Assembly: GCF_001668725.1 (NCBI RefSeq)
Contig: NZ_LZKL01000110.1
Span: 1 to 35,616, forward strand
Direction: 5' to 3'
Source of the DNA: Mycobacterium sp. E787
GTDB taxonomy: Bacteria; Actinomycetota; Actinomycetes; Mycobacteriales; Mycobacteriaceae
Length of the DNA: 35,616 nt
Positions 25,008 to 33,361 of this stretch are shown in pieces; within the stretch, counting starts at the first letter, position 1, and each line of letters starts with the position of its first letter. A model generated the notes under the pieces. That model had not been told where the DNA came from and searched no databases. It was given only the letters and a program-made list of their open reading frames with translations. Both the position numbers and the translations under genes were made by a program.

Positions 25008-26059
25008 GGGTGCGATGGGCTGCTCGGGCCGGCCACGCCGGCCTCGGTGAATGTCGCCATCGAGGACAACACGGCCACCGCCGCGCGCAGCACGGACAGC
25101 GCCAGCGCGGCCCCGGTGCCCTCGCCCAGCCGCATGCGCAGGTCCAGAATCGGGTCCAATTCGAGGGCCGCCAGGGCCAGCTCATGGGCCGGCTCCGTCG
25201 ATCGGTGGCCGGCCTGCCACCAGTGCCTCGCTCCGGGCGCCAGCCGCTCGCCCACCAGCGCCGCCGCGGTCACCGCCATGCCGTCGAGCAGCAGCGGCGT
25301 TCGCCGCACCGCCGCCTGGGCGCAAAAGCCGGCCAGCGCGGCCAAATCCGCGCCGCCGCAGCAGCGCAGCAGTCCGACGGGGTCGGGCAGCACCGATCGC
25401 GCCCGGAACAGCGCGTCGCGCACCGCGGCGGTCTTGCGCGCCCATCCCGCGTCGTCGATGCCGGTCCCGAAGCCGACCACCGCGACCGGCTCGGCGGTGG
25501 TCAGCGCCGCCACCAAAACCGCAGCCGGGGTGGTGTTTCCGATCCCCATGTCGCCCGCGATCAGCAGGTCGGCGCCCGCGTCCACCTCCTCGTCGGCGAT
25601 GCCCCGGCCAGCGGCGATCGCGGCGAGGGTCTCACCCTCGGACAGCGCGTCCTGCGTCCTGATGTCGCCGCTGCCTCGCCGCACCTTGCGGGCGCCGATC
25701 CGCTCGGAGGCCGGCTCGGCGTCGACGGCCAGGTCCGCCACCCGCACCGTGGCGCCGGCGATGCCGGCGAGCACGTTGATCGCCGCGCCACCGCCGTCGA
25801 TGTTGGCGACCATCTGGGCGGTGACCTCCGGCGGGTACGCCGACACCCCCGACCGGGCGACCCCGTGGTCGCCCGCGAAGACCACCACCCGGGCGCGCTC
25901 GAATTGCTTTGGCGGGCAACGCCCCTGGCACGCTGCGACCCAGACCGACAGGTCCTCGAGGCGGCCCAGGGCGCCGCGCGGCTTGGTCAGTGTGTCCTGG
26001 CGGGCGCGGGCGGCCGCGGCGGCGCCCGCATCGGGCGGCGTGACTGGCGCGAATTCCAT
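25004..26059 (-). CDS. cobT: Nicotinate-nucleotide--dimethylbenzimidazole phosphoribosyltransferase
   Basis: 351 aa, close to the family's usual 350-360. It makes alpha-ribazole phosphate from nicotinate mononucleotide and 5,6-dimethylbenzimidazole, the lower-ligand branch of cobalamin synthesis. Diagnostic segments: KPRGALGRLEDLSVW near the N terminus, VVFAGDHGVARSGVSAYP, GGGAAINVLA and LIAGDMGIGNTTPAAVL. Start chosen at ATG 26059 (MEFAPVTPP), which overlaps the cobU stop as TGATG; the longer open frame reaching 26416 is a shadow of cobU. Equivalent to Rv2207. Part of the DUF3043-cobU-cobT-cobS minus-strand unit. Confidence 0.93.
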   Translation of the reverse strand: MEFAPVTPPDAGAAAAARARQDTLTKPRGALGRLEDLSVWVAACQGRCPPKQFERARVVVFAGDHGVARSGVSAYPPEVTAQMVANIDGGGAAINVLAGIAGATVRVADLAVDAEPASERIGARKVRRGSGDIRTQDALSEGETLAAIAAGRGIADEEVDAGADLLIAGDMGIGNTTPAAVLVAALTTAEPVAVVGFGTGIDDAGWARKTAAVRDALFRARSVLPDPVGLLRCCGGADLAALAGFCAQAAVRRTPLLLDGMAVTAAALVGERLAPGARHWWQAGHRSTEPAHELALAALELDPILDLRMRLGEGTGAALALSVLRAAVAVLSSMATFTEAGVAGPSSPSHP

Positions 26060-26595
26060 CAGGTGCCCGACGGCTTGATCTGCACCGCCTGGCCGGCCAC
26101 CACCAGCACCACCCGGCCGCACAACTCGGCGACGCGCTGGTTGAGCTCGCCCAACTCGTCGGCGAACCGGCGACCGGACGCGGTGGCCGGCACCACGGTC
26201 AGCCCGACCTCCGGGCTGACCAGCACCAGCGTGGAACCGAATGCGCCGACGGCGGCCAGCAGTTCGCCGACAGGGGTCGCCACCGAACCGCGGTCCCACC
26301 CGTCGTTGCGGTCCAGCGTGGCGGTCAGCCAGCCGCCGAGGTCGTCGACGAGCGTCGGGATGCCCGGCGACCGGCGCAATTCGGCCGCGACGTCGTCGGT
26401 TTCGACGGTGGACCAATGCGCGGGCCGGCGGTCCCGGTGCCGCGCGATCCGGTCCGCCCAGTCCGCGTCGGCGCGGCCCGTCACCGCGGGGGCCAGGTAA
26501 CGGACCGGCTCACCCGGCGGCAGCGCCGTCGCGATGGCTTCCTCGGCCCAGCGGGACTTCCCGCACCGGATCCCGCCGAGCACCAGGGTGCGCAC
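26059..26595 (-). CDS. cobU: Adenosylcobinamide kinase / adenosylcobinamide-phosphate guanylyltransferase
   Basis: 178 aa. Bifunctional enzyme that phosphorylates adenosylcobinamide and then transfers GMP to give adenosylcobinamide-GDP, the CobS substrate. Seen: N-terminal P-loop GGIRCGKSRWAE, the HRDRRPAHWSTVE segment (the family's His that takes the GMP lies in this stretch), LVDDLGGWLT in the position of the usual DCLTLWL, and VSPEVGLTVVPATASGRRF leading to VVAGQAVQIK at the C terminus. The stop overlaps the cobT start. In M. tuberculosis, as I recall, cobU is elsewhere in the genome, so the complete cobU-cobT-cobS order here is a difference from that species. 27 bp separate it from the DUF3043 gene upstream. 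Confidence 0.9.
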   Translation of the reverse strand: MRTLVLGGIRCGKSRWAEEAIATALPPGEPVRYLAPAVTGRADADWADRIARHRDRRPAHWSTVETDDVAAELRRSPGIPTLVDDLGGWLTATLDRNDGWDRGSVATPVGELLAAVGAFGSTLVLVSPEVGLTVVPATASGRRFADELGELNQRVAELCGRVVLVVAGQAVQIKPSGT

Positions 26596-26622
26596 CCGGA
26601 TCAGACGGCTTTCGCGCGCCGC

Positions 26623-27306
26623 TCAACCGACATTGCCGCCGCGCTCGACCTGGGGCCGGGGCGCCCGCATGCGGCGTATCTGTGAGGCCCGGCTCGCGGC
26701 GTAAAGACCCAGCTTCCAACGGCTTTCGGTGTTGCTCGGGAACTTCGCGTCCACCAGCTTGCTGACTTTACGTCCCAGGATCACCGCGTCGACGCCCATG
26801 ACGACCATCAGCAGCAGCATCGCGGGGGAGGCGTAGAACTGCAGCTGCGGGACGCCGATCGAGGCGACCAGCAAAAACACCGTCGCCGGCATGAACAGGC
26901 CGAGCAGGTTGCGCCGGGAGTCCACCACGTCGCGCACGTAGCGCTTGACGGGCCCCTGGTCGCGCGGCAACAGGTAGGCCTCTTCACCGGCCATCATGCG
27001 TTCGCGGCGATCCGTCATACGGGCGCGGCTGGCGGTCCTCTCCGCCCGGCGCTCCTCGCGGCTGAGCTTCGGGCCGGCCAGCGACTTGCGGCGGGCCCGC
27101 GCCTCGGCCGAGGTCATGGGTGCCGGCGCGATCGGGCCCTTCCTCGAGTTGCGCCGGGCCTCGCTGCGCTTGGGCGTGGGCCGACCCTTGGGCCCGGTCC
27201 GGCGCGACGCGGTGTCCGCGGAACCGGCGGCATCGGTTCCCGCCGTCACCGCGGCGGCCCCTTCGAGGTCGTCTTCCCGGCCCTTCTTGCGGCCCATCAA
27301 CTTCAC
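26623..27306 (-). CDS. DUF3043 membrane protein (Rv2206-like)
   Basis: About 227 aa. The highly charged N-terminal half (RKKGRED..., RRKSLAGPKLSREERRAERT) is followed by a conserved motif YLLPRDQGPVKRYVRDVVDSRRN. Then come two hydrophobic spans, LLGLFMPATVFLLVASIGV and SPAMLLLMVVMGVDAVIL, and a C-terminal basic tail. This is the actinobacterial DUF3043 layout. GTG at 27306 gives the family-like start VKLMGRKK; a longer frame to 27393 is unlikely. First gene of the run leading into cobU-cobT-cobS and divergent from the glycerate kinase gene. Function unknown; it is a conserved neighbour of the cobalamin genes in mycobacteria. Confidence 0.82.
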   Translation of the reverse strand: MKLMGRKKGREDDLEGAAAVTAGTDAAGSADTASRRTGPKGRPTPKRSEARRNSRKGPIAPAPMTSAEARARRKSLAGPKLSREERRAERTASRARMTDRRERMMAGEEAYLLPRDQGPVKRYVRDVVDSRRNLLGLFMPATVFLLVASIGVPQLQFYASPAMLLLMVVMGVDAVILGRKVSKLVDAKFPSNTESRWKLGLYAASRASQIRRMRAPRPQVERGGNVG

Positions 27307-27488
27307 AACGGCCAGGTTACTTGCCTGGGGGAGCAGCCGGTAACGGCCCCGGAATGCGTCGTTGTCGGCCATGCTCCAGCGCGACGCTTGCACCTACGCT
27401 TGACTGTGATGAATGGCTACCTGTGATGGGCGACGGCACGATGGCCGCGGATAATGGCCTCGCACCTGGCCGTCTCCGGCTGCCTGCC

Positions 27489-28565
27489 ATGCAGGTTTTG
27501 GTCGCGCCGGATTGCTATGGGGGTAGCTTGTCGGCCGTCCAGGCGGCCGCCGCCATCGCGACCGGCTGGACCCGGTCGCGTCCCGGCGATCGGTTCATCG
27601 TCGCCCCGCAGTCGGACGGCGGTCCGGGGTTCGTCGAGGTGCTGGCCAGCCGGCTGGGGCAGAAACGGCGCGTGACGGTGTGCGGCCCGCTGGGCGCCGC
27701 CGTGAGCGCCGAGTGGGTGTTCGACCGCCGCTCCGCCACCGCCTATTTGGAGTGCGCGCAGGCCTGCGGGCTCGCCCTGCTCGGCGGTCCTCCCACCGCG
27801 GAGACGGCGCTGACGGCCGACAGCAGTGGCGTCGGACAGCTCATCGCCGAGGCGCTGAGTGTCGGTGCGAGCCGGATCGTCGTCGGGTTGGGCGGCAGCG
27901 CGTGCACGGATGGCGGGAAGGGGATGATCACCCAGCTCGGCGGGCTGCAGGATGCGCGCCGGGCGATGACCAACGTGGACCTGATCGCCGCCACGGACAC
28001 CGAATATCCGATGCTGGGCCCTTGGGGCGCGGCCAGGGTGTTCGGGCCGCAGAAGGGTGCGGACACCACCACCGTCGCCGCGCTCGAGGTCCGGCTCGAG
28101 GCGTGGGCGCTCGAACTGGAGGCGGCGGCCGGGCGGGACGTGAGCTCGGAACCCGGGGCGGGCGCCGCCGGGGGGCTGGGCGCCGGCCTGCTCGCGCTGG
28201 GCGGCCGGTGTGAGTTGGGCGCGGAAATCATCGCCGAACACACCCACTTGGCCGACGATCTCGAGACCGCGGACATGATCGTCACGGGTGAGGGCCGGTT
28301 CGACGAGCAGTCCCTGCACGGGAAGGTGGTCGGCTGCCTCGCGGAATCGGCGCGTCCGCTGGGTATTCCGGTGATCGTGCTGGCCGGCCAGGTCGGCCTG
28401 GAAAACTCCGCGGTTCGCTCGTCGGGCATCATGTCCGCCCTGTCCATCGCGGATTACGCCGGTTCGGTGCGGTTGGCGCAGGCCGACGCGGCCAATCAGC
28501 TCATGGGTTTGGCCTCTGAGGTGGCGGCGCGACTCGGGAATAGCGGTCCCGCAATGTACCGTTGA
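27489..28565 (+). CDS. Glycerate kinase family protein (Rv2205c-like)
   Basis: 358 aa from ATG 27489 (MQVLVAPDCYGGSLSAVQAA). This start puts the nucleotide-binding first strand at the N terminus and gives the length I recall for the M. tuberculosis homologue. Family motifs: PQSDGGPGFVE, VGLGGSACTDGGKGM in the middle, GPQKGAD, GAAGGLGAGLLALGG and MIVTGEGRFDEQSLHGKV. Expected reaction: ATP-dependent phosphorylation of glycerate. Upstream in-frame ATGs at 27426 and 27441 would add low-information residues. Divergent from the DUF3043 gene; the 182 bp between the two starts must hold both promoters, but I could not identify clear boxes. Confidence 0.88.
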   Translation: MQVLVAPDCYGGSLSAVQAAAAIATGWTRSRPGDRFIVAPQSDGGPGFVEVLASRLGQKRRVTVCGPLGAAVSAEWVFDRRSATAYLECAQACGLALLGGPPTAETALTADSSGVGQLIAEALSVGASRIVVGLGGSACTDGGKGMITQLGGLQDARRAMTNVDLIAATDTEYPMLGPWGAARVFGPQKGADTTTVAALEVRLEAWALELEAAAGRDVSSEPGAGAAGGLGAGLLALGGRCELGAEIIAEHTHLADDLETADMIVTGEGRFDEQSLHGKVVGCLAESARPLGIPVIVLAGQVGLENSAVRSSGIMSALSIADYAGSVRLAQADAANQLMGLASEVAARLGNSGPAMYR

Positions 28566-28646
28566 GGCAGTGGGCTTTCACCGTGCGGGCCGTGCCCGAC
28601 CATGAGCGCGGGTCGTGCCCGACAACTGAGCTATGTAGGAGAAGCA

Positions 28647-29003
28647 ATGACGGTGCAAAACGAGTCGAGCGCCAAGACGCATGGCGTGATCCTCACCGAA
28701 GCCGCCGCTGCCAAGGCGAAGTCCCTGCTGGACCAGGAGGGCCGTGACGACCTGGCGCTACGCATCGCGGTCCAGCCCGGCGGGTGCGCCGGCCTGCGGT
28801 ACAACCTGTTCTTCGACGACCGGTCCCTGGACGGCGACCTGACCGCGGAGTTCGGTGGCGTGACGCTGACCGTGGACCGGATGAGCGCGCCCTACGTCGA
28901 GGGCGCGTCCATCGACTTCGTCGACACCATCGAGAAGCAGGGCTTCACGATCGACAACCCCAACGCCACCGGTTCCTGCGCCTGCGGTGACTCGTTCAAC
29001 TGA
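28647..29003 (+). CDS. HesB/IscA/ErpA-type iron-sulfur cluster carrier (Rv2204c-like)
   Basis: 118 aa. A-type Fe-S carrier that receives clusters from the assembly machinery and passes them to target enzymes. The three conserved cysteines are present, one in PGGCAGLRY and two in GSCACGDSF at the C terminus, the family signature. AGGAGA at 28637-28642 supports ATG 28647 (MTVQNES). The 81 bp upstream separate it from the glycerate kinase gene on the same strand. Immediately downstream begins a seven-copy 56-bp tandem repeat that fills the gap to the convergent Rv2203-like gene. Confidence 0.9.
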   Translation: MTVQNESSAKTHGVILTEAAAAKAKSLLDQEGRDDLALRIAVQPGGCAGLRYNLFFDDRSLDGDLTAEFGGVTLTVDRMSAPYVEGASIDFVDTIEKQGFTIDNPNATGSCACGDSFN

Positions 29004-29016
29004 CCGGTCGGGCGCC

Positions 29017-29408
29017 TAGCCCCGATCGCGGCGACCCGCTTCGCCCGGCTTCGCCGCCCTCGCGATCGCCGCTAGTCCCGATCGCGGCGACCCGCTTCGC
29101 CCGGTTTCGCCGCCCTCGCGATCGCCGCTAGTCCCGATCGCGGCGACCCGCTTCGCCCGGTTTCGCCGCCCTCGCGATCGCCGCTAGTACCGATCGCGGC
29201 GACCCGCTTCGCCCGGCTTCGCCGCCCTCGCGATCGCCGCTAGTCCCGATCGCGGCGACCCGCTTCGCCCGGCTTCGCCGCCCTCGCGATCGCCGCTAGT
29301 CCCGATCGCGGCGACCCGCTTCGCCCGGTTTCGCCGCCCTCGCGATCGCCGCTAGTCCCGATCGCGGCGACCCGCTTCGCCCGGTTTCGCCGCCCTCGCG
29401 ATCGCCGC
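29017..29408. repeat. Seven tandem copies of a 56-bp GC-rich unit
   Basis: Units start at 29017, 29073, 29129, 29185, 29241, 29297 and 29353 (exact 56-bp period), each beginning TAG and ending CGATCGCCGC. They are nearly identical: unit 1 has TAGCCCC, unit 4 TAGTACC, and one position is C in units 1, 4 and 5 and T in units 2, 3, 6 and 7. Inside each unit, GATCGCGGCGA near the left edge can pair with the TCGCGATCGCC region near the right edge, so each can fold. There are no spacers, hence not CRISPR. The array fills the whole gap between two convergent genes, and the first bases of an eighth unit (TAG) coincide with the end of the Rv2203-like gene. Likely a variable-number tandem repeat with terminator-like folding. 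Confidence 0.93.
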
Positions 29409-30040
29409 TAGTACGAGCCCGCGGTGCGGAGCACGTACGAGCACACCATGATCTGGCCGCGCTGGAATAGCAGCTGAGCGATGCCCTGCATGTCGTCGCG
29501 CGCGGGGCCGCCGGTCGCGGGGGATACCCGCATGGTGAACAGCGCCTGAGCCTGGTATTGCGACAGGTAGACGATTTTGTCGATCGATATCAGCTGGATG
29601 TCGGAGAACTGCTTGCGAAGGGCGTCGCTGCTCATTCTGGCCAGCGCCTGGTCGCTCCGCTTGTCGCGGACGCCGTCGTACATGCCGCACAGCGCGTTGC
29701 GCATGATCACGTCGAGGTCGCGATGCTCGAGGGCGTCGAGGTAGCCCTGGATCGCGGTCTTGGCCGCGCCCTCGGAGAACGAGGTGCCGGTGTTGGCCCC
29801 GTTGGTGCGGACCCCGTAGGCGATCGCCAGCGTCAGGATGGCCGCCAGCGCGGCGGCCATCAGCGCGCCGATGAGCAGCCGCCGCCTGGGCTTTCCCGTC
29901 GGGTAGGGCATCGGGGGCGCTTGACCGGCATAATCGGGCGCAGCGGCGGGCTCGTGGGGAAATTCGAGCGGCTGGGACCCGGCGTGGGGCGTTGGTCCGG
30001 CTGCGCCGGCGGTGTGGTCCGGCGGGTGCGGACCTGCCAT
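29408..30040 (-). CDS. Single-span membrane-anchored protein (Rv2203-like)
   Basis: 210 aa. A Pro/Ala-rich cytoplasmic N terminus of about 50 residues ends in KPRRR. It is followed by one hydrophobic span (LLIGALMAAALAAILTLAIAYG, about 54-75) and an exported domain of about 130 residues with two cysteines (ALCGMYDG and MVCSYVL) that could form a disulfide. AAKTAIQGYLDALEHRD looks like the first helix of an SnoaL/Mce-associated type cone fold, but I cannot confirm the family. AGGAGA a few bases before ATG 30040 supports the start. The position between adoK and the Rv2204c-like gene matches Rv2203. The stop codon lies at the edge of the tandem-repeat array. Function unknown. Confidence 0.82.
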   Translation of the reverse strand: MAGPHPPDHTAGAAGPTPHAGSQPLEFPHEPAAAPDYAGQAPPMPYPTGKPRRRLLIGALMAAALAAILTLAIAYGVRTNGANTGTSFSEGAAKTAIQGYLDALEHRDLDVIMRNALCGMYDGVRDKRSDQALARMSSDALRKQFSDIQLISIDKIVYLSQYQAQALFTMRVSPATGGPARDDMQGIAQLLFQRGQIMVCSYVLRTAGSY

Positions 30041-30197
30041 GTGGTTTCTCCTACCGTGGTGGGCGCGACCATTGGGCGGGCCGGGGCCCGGAGGCCCGAG
30101 ACCGGGGTCCCGGCGGCGCGTTGCTTGAGTCGTTCGTAAGGCAGGCTAGCGCACGGCTTTGCGCCGACCCGGGACGCGACGGCGCCGGATACCCCCG

Positions 30198-30218
30198 AGT
30201 AAGCTAGATAACCTTACT
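30198..30218. promoter_or_regulatory. Inverted repeat and candidate promoter region upstream of adoK
   Basis: AGTAAG at 30198-30203 and CTTACT at 30213-30218 are perfect arms around a 9-bp AT-rich centre containing TAGATA and TAACCT, which fit the mycobacterial -10 pattern TAnnnT. It lies 20 bp upstream of the adoK start in the 197-bp divergent gap with the Rv2203-like gene. May be a promoter with an overlapping operator; which gene it serves is unclear. Confidence 0.35.
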
Positions 30219-30237
30219 AACGACGGATGGAGACTTC

Positions 30238-31212
30238 GTGACGATCGCGGTGACTGGTTCGATTGCGACCGACCATTTGATGCGGTTCCCCAGCCGCTTC
30301 TCCGAGCAGCTGCTGCCGGAGCATCTGCAGAAGGTGTCCCTCAGCTTCCTGGTCGACGACCTGGTCATTCACCGCGGCGGCGTCGCGGGCAACATCGCCT
30401 TCGCCATCGGTGTGCTCGGCGGCGACGTCGCGCTGGTCGGCGCGGCGGGCGACGACTTCGACAACTACCGCGAATGGTTGGTGGCCCACAACGTCAACTG
30501 CGACAACGTCCTGATCTCCGAGACGGCGCACACGGCCCGCTTCACCTGCACCACCGACGTCGACATGGCCCAGATCGCCTCGTTCTACCCCGGCGCCATG
30601 TCGGAGGCCCGCAACATCAAGCTTGCCGACGTGGTCGCCGACATCGGCACGCCGGAGCTGGTGATCATCGGCGCCAACGACCCGGAGGCCATGCAGGTGC
30701 ACACCGACGAGTGCCGCAGGCTCGGGCTGCCCTTCGCCGCCGACCCGTCCCAGCAGCTGGCCCGGCTCTCCGGCGACGAGATCCGCCGGCTCACCGACGG
30801 CGCCAAGTACCTGTTCACCAACGACTACGAGTGGGACCTGATGCTGTCCAAGACCGGCTGGACGGAGGCCGACGTGATGGCCCAGGTCGACCTGCGGGTG
30901 ACCACGCTGGGCCCCAAGGGCGTGGACCTGGTCGAGCCCGACGGCACCACTACGCACGTCGACGTGGTGCCCGAGACCAGCCAGGTCGACCCCACCGGCG
31001 TCGGCGACGCGTTCCGCGCCGGCTTCCTCACCGGCCGCAGCGCGGGCCTGAGCCTCGAGCGTTCGGCGCAGCTGGGCTCGCTGGTGGCCGTGCTGGTGCT
31101 GGAGTCGGTCGGCACCCAGGAGTGGGCCTGGGACCACGAGGTGGCCAAATCCCGGCTGGCCGGCGCCTACGGCGAGGACGCGGCCGCCGAGATCGCCGCA
31201 GTGCTCGCCTAG
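30238..31212 (+). CDS. adoK: Adenosine kinase (PfkB/ribokinase family)
   Basis: 324 aa, the same length as M. tuberculosis AdoK (Rv2202c, formerly cbhK), and very close to it over the whole length as I recall it (TIAVTGSIATDHLMRFP... at the N terminus). It phosphorylates adenosine to AMP with ATP in purine salvage. PfkB signatures: HRGGVAGNIAFAIGVLGGDVALVG near residues 45-70 (substrate side) and PTGVGDAFRAGFLTG near 250-265, holding the catalytic Asp in DPTGVGD. GTG start at 30238 with GGAGA at 30229-30233. Convergent with asnB; a long hairpin lies in the gap. Confidence 0.95.
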   Translation: MTIAVTGSIATDHLMRFPSRFSEQLLPEHLQKVSLSFLVDDLVIHRGGVAGNIAFAIGVLGGDVALVGAAGDDFDNYREWLVAHNVNCDNVLISETAHTARFTCTTDVDMAQIASFYPGAMSEARNIKLADVVADIGTPELVIIGANDPEAMQVHTDECRRLGLPFAADPSQQLARLSGDEIRRLTDGAKYLFTNDYEWDLMLSKTGWTEADVMAQVDLRVTTLGPKGVDLVEPDGTTTHVDVVPETSQVDPTGVGDAFRAGFLTGRSAGLSLERSAQLGSLVAVLVLESVGTQEWAWDHEVAKSRLAGAYGEDAAAEIAAVLA

Positions 31213-31216
31213 CTTC

Positions 31217-31278
31217 CGCGAGCAGACGCAAAAGCCCCCATTTCAGAGCGAAATTGGGGCCTTTTGCGTCTGCTCGCG
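31217..31278. terminator. Long bidirectional hairpin terminator between adoK and asnB
   Basis: An 18-bp perfect arm at 31217-31234 (CGCGAGCAGACGCAAAAG) pairs with 31261-31278; the stem continues inward through a C5/G4 tract with small mismatches to a loop near 31240-31255. It lies 5 bp after the adoK stop and just before the asnB stop, so it can serve both genes. A and T runs inside the stem give a short T tract on each strand. Confidence 0.75.
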
Positions 31279-31286
31279 AGCCCGGG

Positions 31287-33230
31287 TCAGAGCTGGACCG
31301 GGTAGACGGGCTCGCTGATCTGCGGCACCACGCTGTGCTCGACGAAGATCGCGTGCCACAGCATGAAGATGAGCACCGTCCACAGCCGGCGGCTGTGATC
31401 GCTTGCGCCGCTTCGGTGCTCGTCGAGCATCCGGCGCACCGCGGCCGGGTCGACCAGGTGCCCGGCCTGCGACGAGTCCACCAGCTCATAGGCCCACTCC
31501 AGCAGCTCGCCGGCGCGCAGCCAATGCCGGATCGGCACCGGGAAGCCGAGCTTGGGCCGGTGCAGCACGTGCGCGGGAACGATCGGCTCCAGCGCGCGCC
31601 GCAGCGCGTACTTGGTGGTGGTGCGGGTGATCTTGGCCTCGACGGGCAGCCGGGAGGCGACGGCGAACACCTCGGGATCCAGGAACGGGACCCGCAGCTC
31701 CAGCGAGTTGGCCATCGTCATCTTGTCGGCCTTGACCAGGATGTCGCCGCGCAGCCAGGTGAACAGGTCGACGTGCTGCATGCGGGCCACCGGGTCCCAG
31801 CCGGACGATTCGGCGTAGACCGCTGCGGTCACGTCGGTGTGGGTCCACTCGTCGCGGAACCCCGGCAGCACGTCGCGCAACTGGGCGTCGGAGAAGCTGC
31901 GGGCGTTGCCGTAATAGCGCTCCTCGAGCGTCAGCGAGCCGCGGTGCAGCAGGCTCTTGCCGCGCATGCCCTCCGGCAGGGGCTTGGACACCTTGCCCAT
32001 CGACCGCCGTACGGGCCGGGGCAGATAGTCAAAAGGCTTGAGCGACAACGGCTCCCGGTAGATGGTGTAGCCGCCGAACAGCTCGTCGGCCCCCTCGCCG
32101 GACAGCACCACCTTGACGTGCTTGCGGGCCTCGCGGGCGACGAAGAACAGCGGCACCAGCGCCGGGTCGGCGACCGGTTCGTCGAGATACCAGACGATCT
32201 CGGGCAGGGCGGCCACGAACTCGTCCGGGCTGACGACTTTGGCGATGTGGCGGGCGCCGATCGCCTCGGCCGAGGCCACGGCGACGTCGATCTCGGAGAA
32301 CCCCTCGCGCTCGAAGCCGGTGGTGAACGTGATCAGCCGCGGGTTGTGCCGGATGGCCAGCGCCGCGATGGCGGTCGAGTCGATGCCGCCGGACAGGAAC
32401 GCCCCGACGGTGACGTCGGCACGCATGTGCTTGGCCACCGAGTCCTCGAGCACCGCGGTGATCTCGTCGTAGCGGGCCTGTTCGGTGTCGCGGGTGATCG
32501 GGGTGGCGGCGAAGCGCGGCACGAAGTAGCGGGTGACCTCCGGCGTCATTCCCGGCCGGATGCGGGCGTAGCAACCCGATTCCAGCCGCCGCACCCCGCG
32601 GTGCAGCGTCTCGGGCTCCGGCACGTACTGCAGGACCGTGTAGTGCTGCACCGCCCGGTCGTCGATGCCGGTGTCGAACCCGACCAACTCGGCCACGTCC
32701 ATCAGGCATTTCTTCTCGCTTGCCACCGCGGTGCCGCCGGTGCCGGTGGCCATGAACAGCGGCTTGATGCCGAACGGGTCACGGGCGCAGAACAATTCGC
32801 GGGTCACGGTGTCCCACAACGCGAACGCGAACATGCCCCGCAGCCGGGTCAACACGTCGGTGCCCCAGTGGTGGTATCCCGCGACGATGGCCTCGCCGTC
32901 GCCGTCGGTGGCGAACGCGGCGCCGTGCGCGGTGGCCAGTTCGTCGCGCAGCTCGAGGTAGTTATAGATCTCGCCGTTGAAGACCAGAACGTAGCGGTCG
33001 GGCGCCTCCGGCGGTCCCCAGCGCAGGGGCTGATGCGAATGCGCGATGTCGATGATGGACAGCCGGTTGAAGCCGAACACCACCAGGCCGTCGGCGCCGG
33101 GGTCGGCCCAGGTGCCCGGCTCGTCGGGCCCGCGGTGGCGCATCAGGTGCGACGCGCGGGAGATGGCGCCGTCGGCCCTGGCCGGATCACCCCCGGCGGA
33201 GGCCGCGAGGAACGCCAGCAGACCACACAC
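31287..33230 (-). CDS. asnB: Asparagine synthetase (glutamine-hydrolysing)
   Basis: 647 aa. Makes asparagine from aspartate, ATP and glutamine. The start was set at GTG 33230, because it places Cys2 (CGLLAFLAAS), the amidotransferase nucleophile, directly after the initiator; the frame running to 33368 is not coding. Glutaminase half: HRGPDEPGTW, NRLSIID, FNGEIYNY, DGEA and MFAFALWD. Synthetase half: PP-loop FLSGGIDSTA, FTTGFEREGFSEIDVA, LSGEGADELFGGY and the C-terminal RVPFLDPEVF. All catalytic elements are visible. Equivalent to Rv2201. Divergent from ctaC with 131 bp between starts. Confidence 0.95.
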   Translation of the reverse strand: MCGLLAFLAASAGGDPARADGAISRASHLMRHRGPDEPGTWADPGADGLVVFGFNRLSIIDIAHSHQPLRWGPPEAPDRYVLVFNGEIYNYLELRDELATAHGAAFATDGDGEAIVAGYHHWGTDVLTRLRGMFAFALWDTVTRELFCARDPFGIKPLFMATGTGGTAVASEKKCLMDVAELVGFDTGIDDRAVQHYTVLQYVPEPETLHRGVRRLESGCYARIRPGMTPEVTRYFVPRFAATPITRDTEQARYDEITAVLEDSVAKHMRADVTVGAFLSGGIDSTAIAALAIRHNPRLITFTTGFEREGFSEIDVAVASAEAIGARHIAKVVSPDEFVAALPEIVWYLDEPVADPALVPLFFVAREARKHVKVVLSGEGADELFGGYTIYREPLSLKPFDYLPRPVRRSMGKVSKPLPEGMRGKSLLHRGSLTLEERYYGNARSFSDAQLRDVLPGFRDEWTHTDVTAAVYAESSGWDPVARMQHVDLFTWLRGDILVKADKMTMANSLELRVPFLDPEVFAVASRLPVEAKITRTTTKYALRRALEPIVPAHVLHRPKLGFPVPIRHWLRAGELLEWAYELVDSSQAGHLVDPAAVRRMLDEHRSGASDHSRRLWTVLIFMLWHAIFVEHSVVPQISEPVYPVQL

Positions 33231-33319
33231 GGCGCCCCAGTATGCCGCACTTGGCCGCCGGTTGTGCTGCCGCACACCGGGATGGGTCGGGGTTTCGTCG
33301 CCGACGCAAGCGGCGTGGT

Positions 33320-33332
33320 CTACGCTGCGTAG
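33320..33332. promoter_or_regulatory. Short palindrome in the asnB/ctaC divergent region
   Basis: CTACGCTGCGTAG is a perfect 13-bp palindrome (6-bp arms, one central base) 29 bp upstream of the ctaC start. TACGCT within it fits a mycobacterial -10 (TAnnnT) for ctaC, so it could be promoter, operator or both. Confidence 0.35.
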
Positions 33333-33361
33333 TATTCGGTATCCGAGCAGGAGGCGCCAAC

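Noticed and set aside
24372..26500. Long plus-strand open frames over cobS-cobT-cobU
   Set aside because: Antisense shadows with Arg/Ala/Pro-rich translations; the minus-strand genes have clear enzyme motifs.
29017..29408. CRISPR array
   Set aside because: The 56-bp units are directly adjacent without spacers and no cas genes are present.
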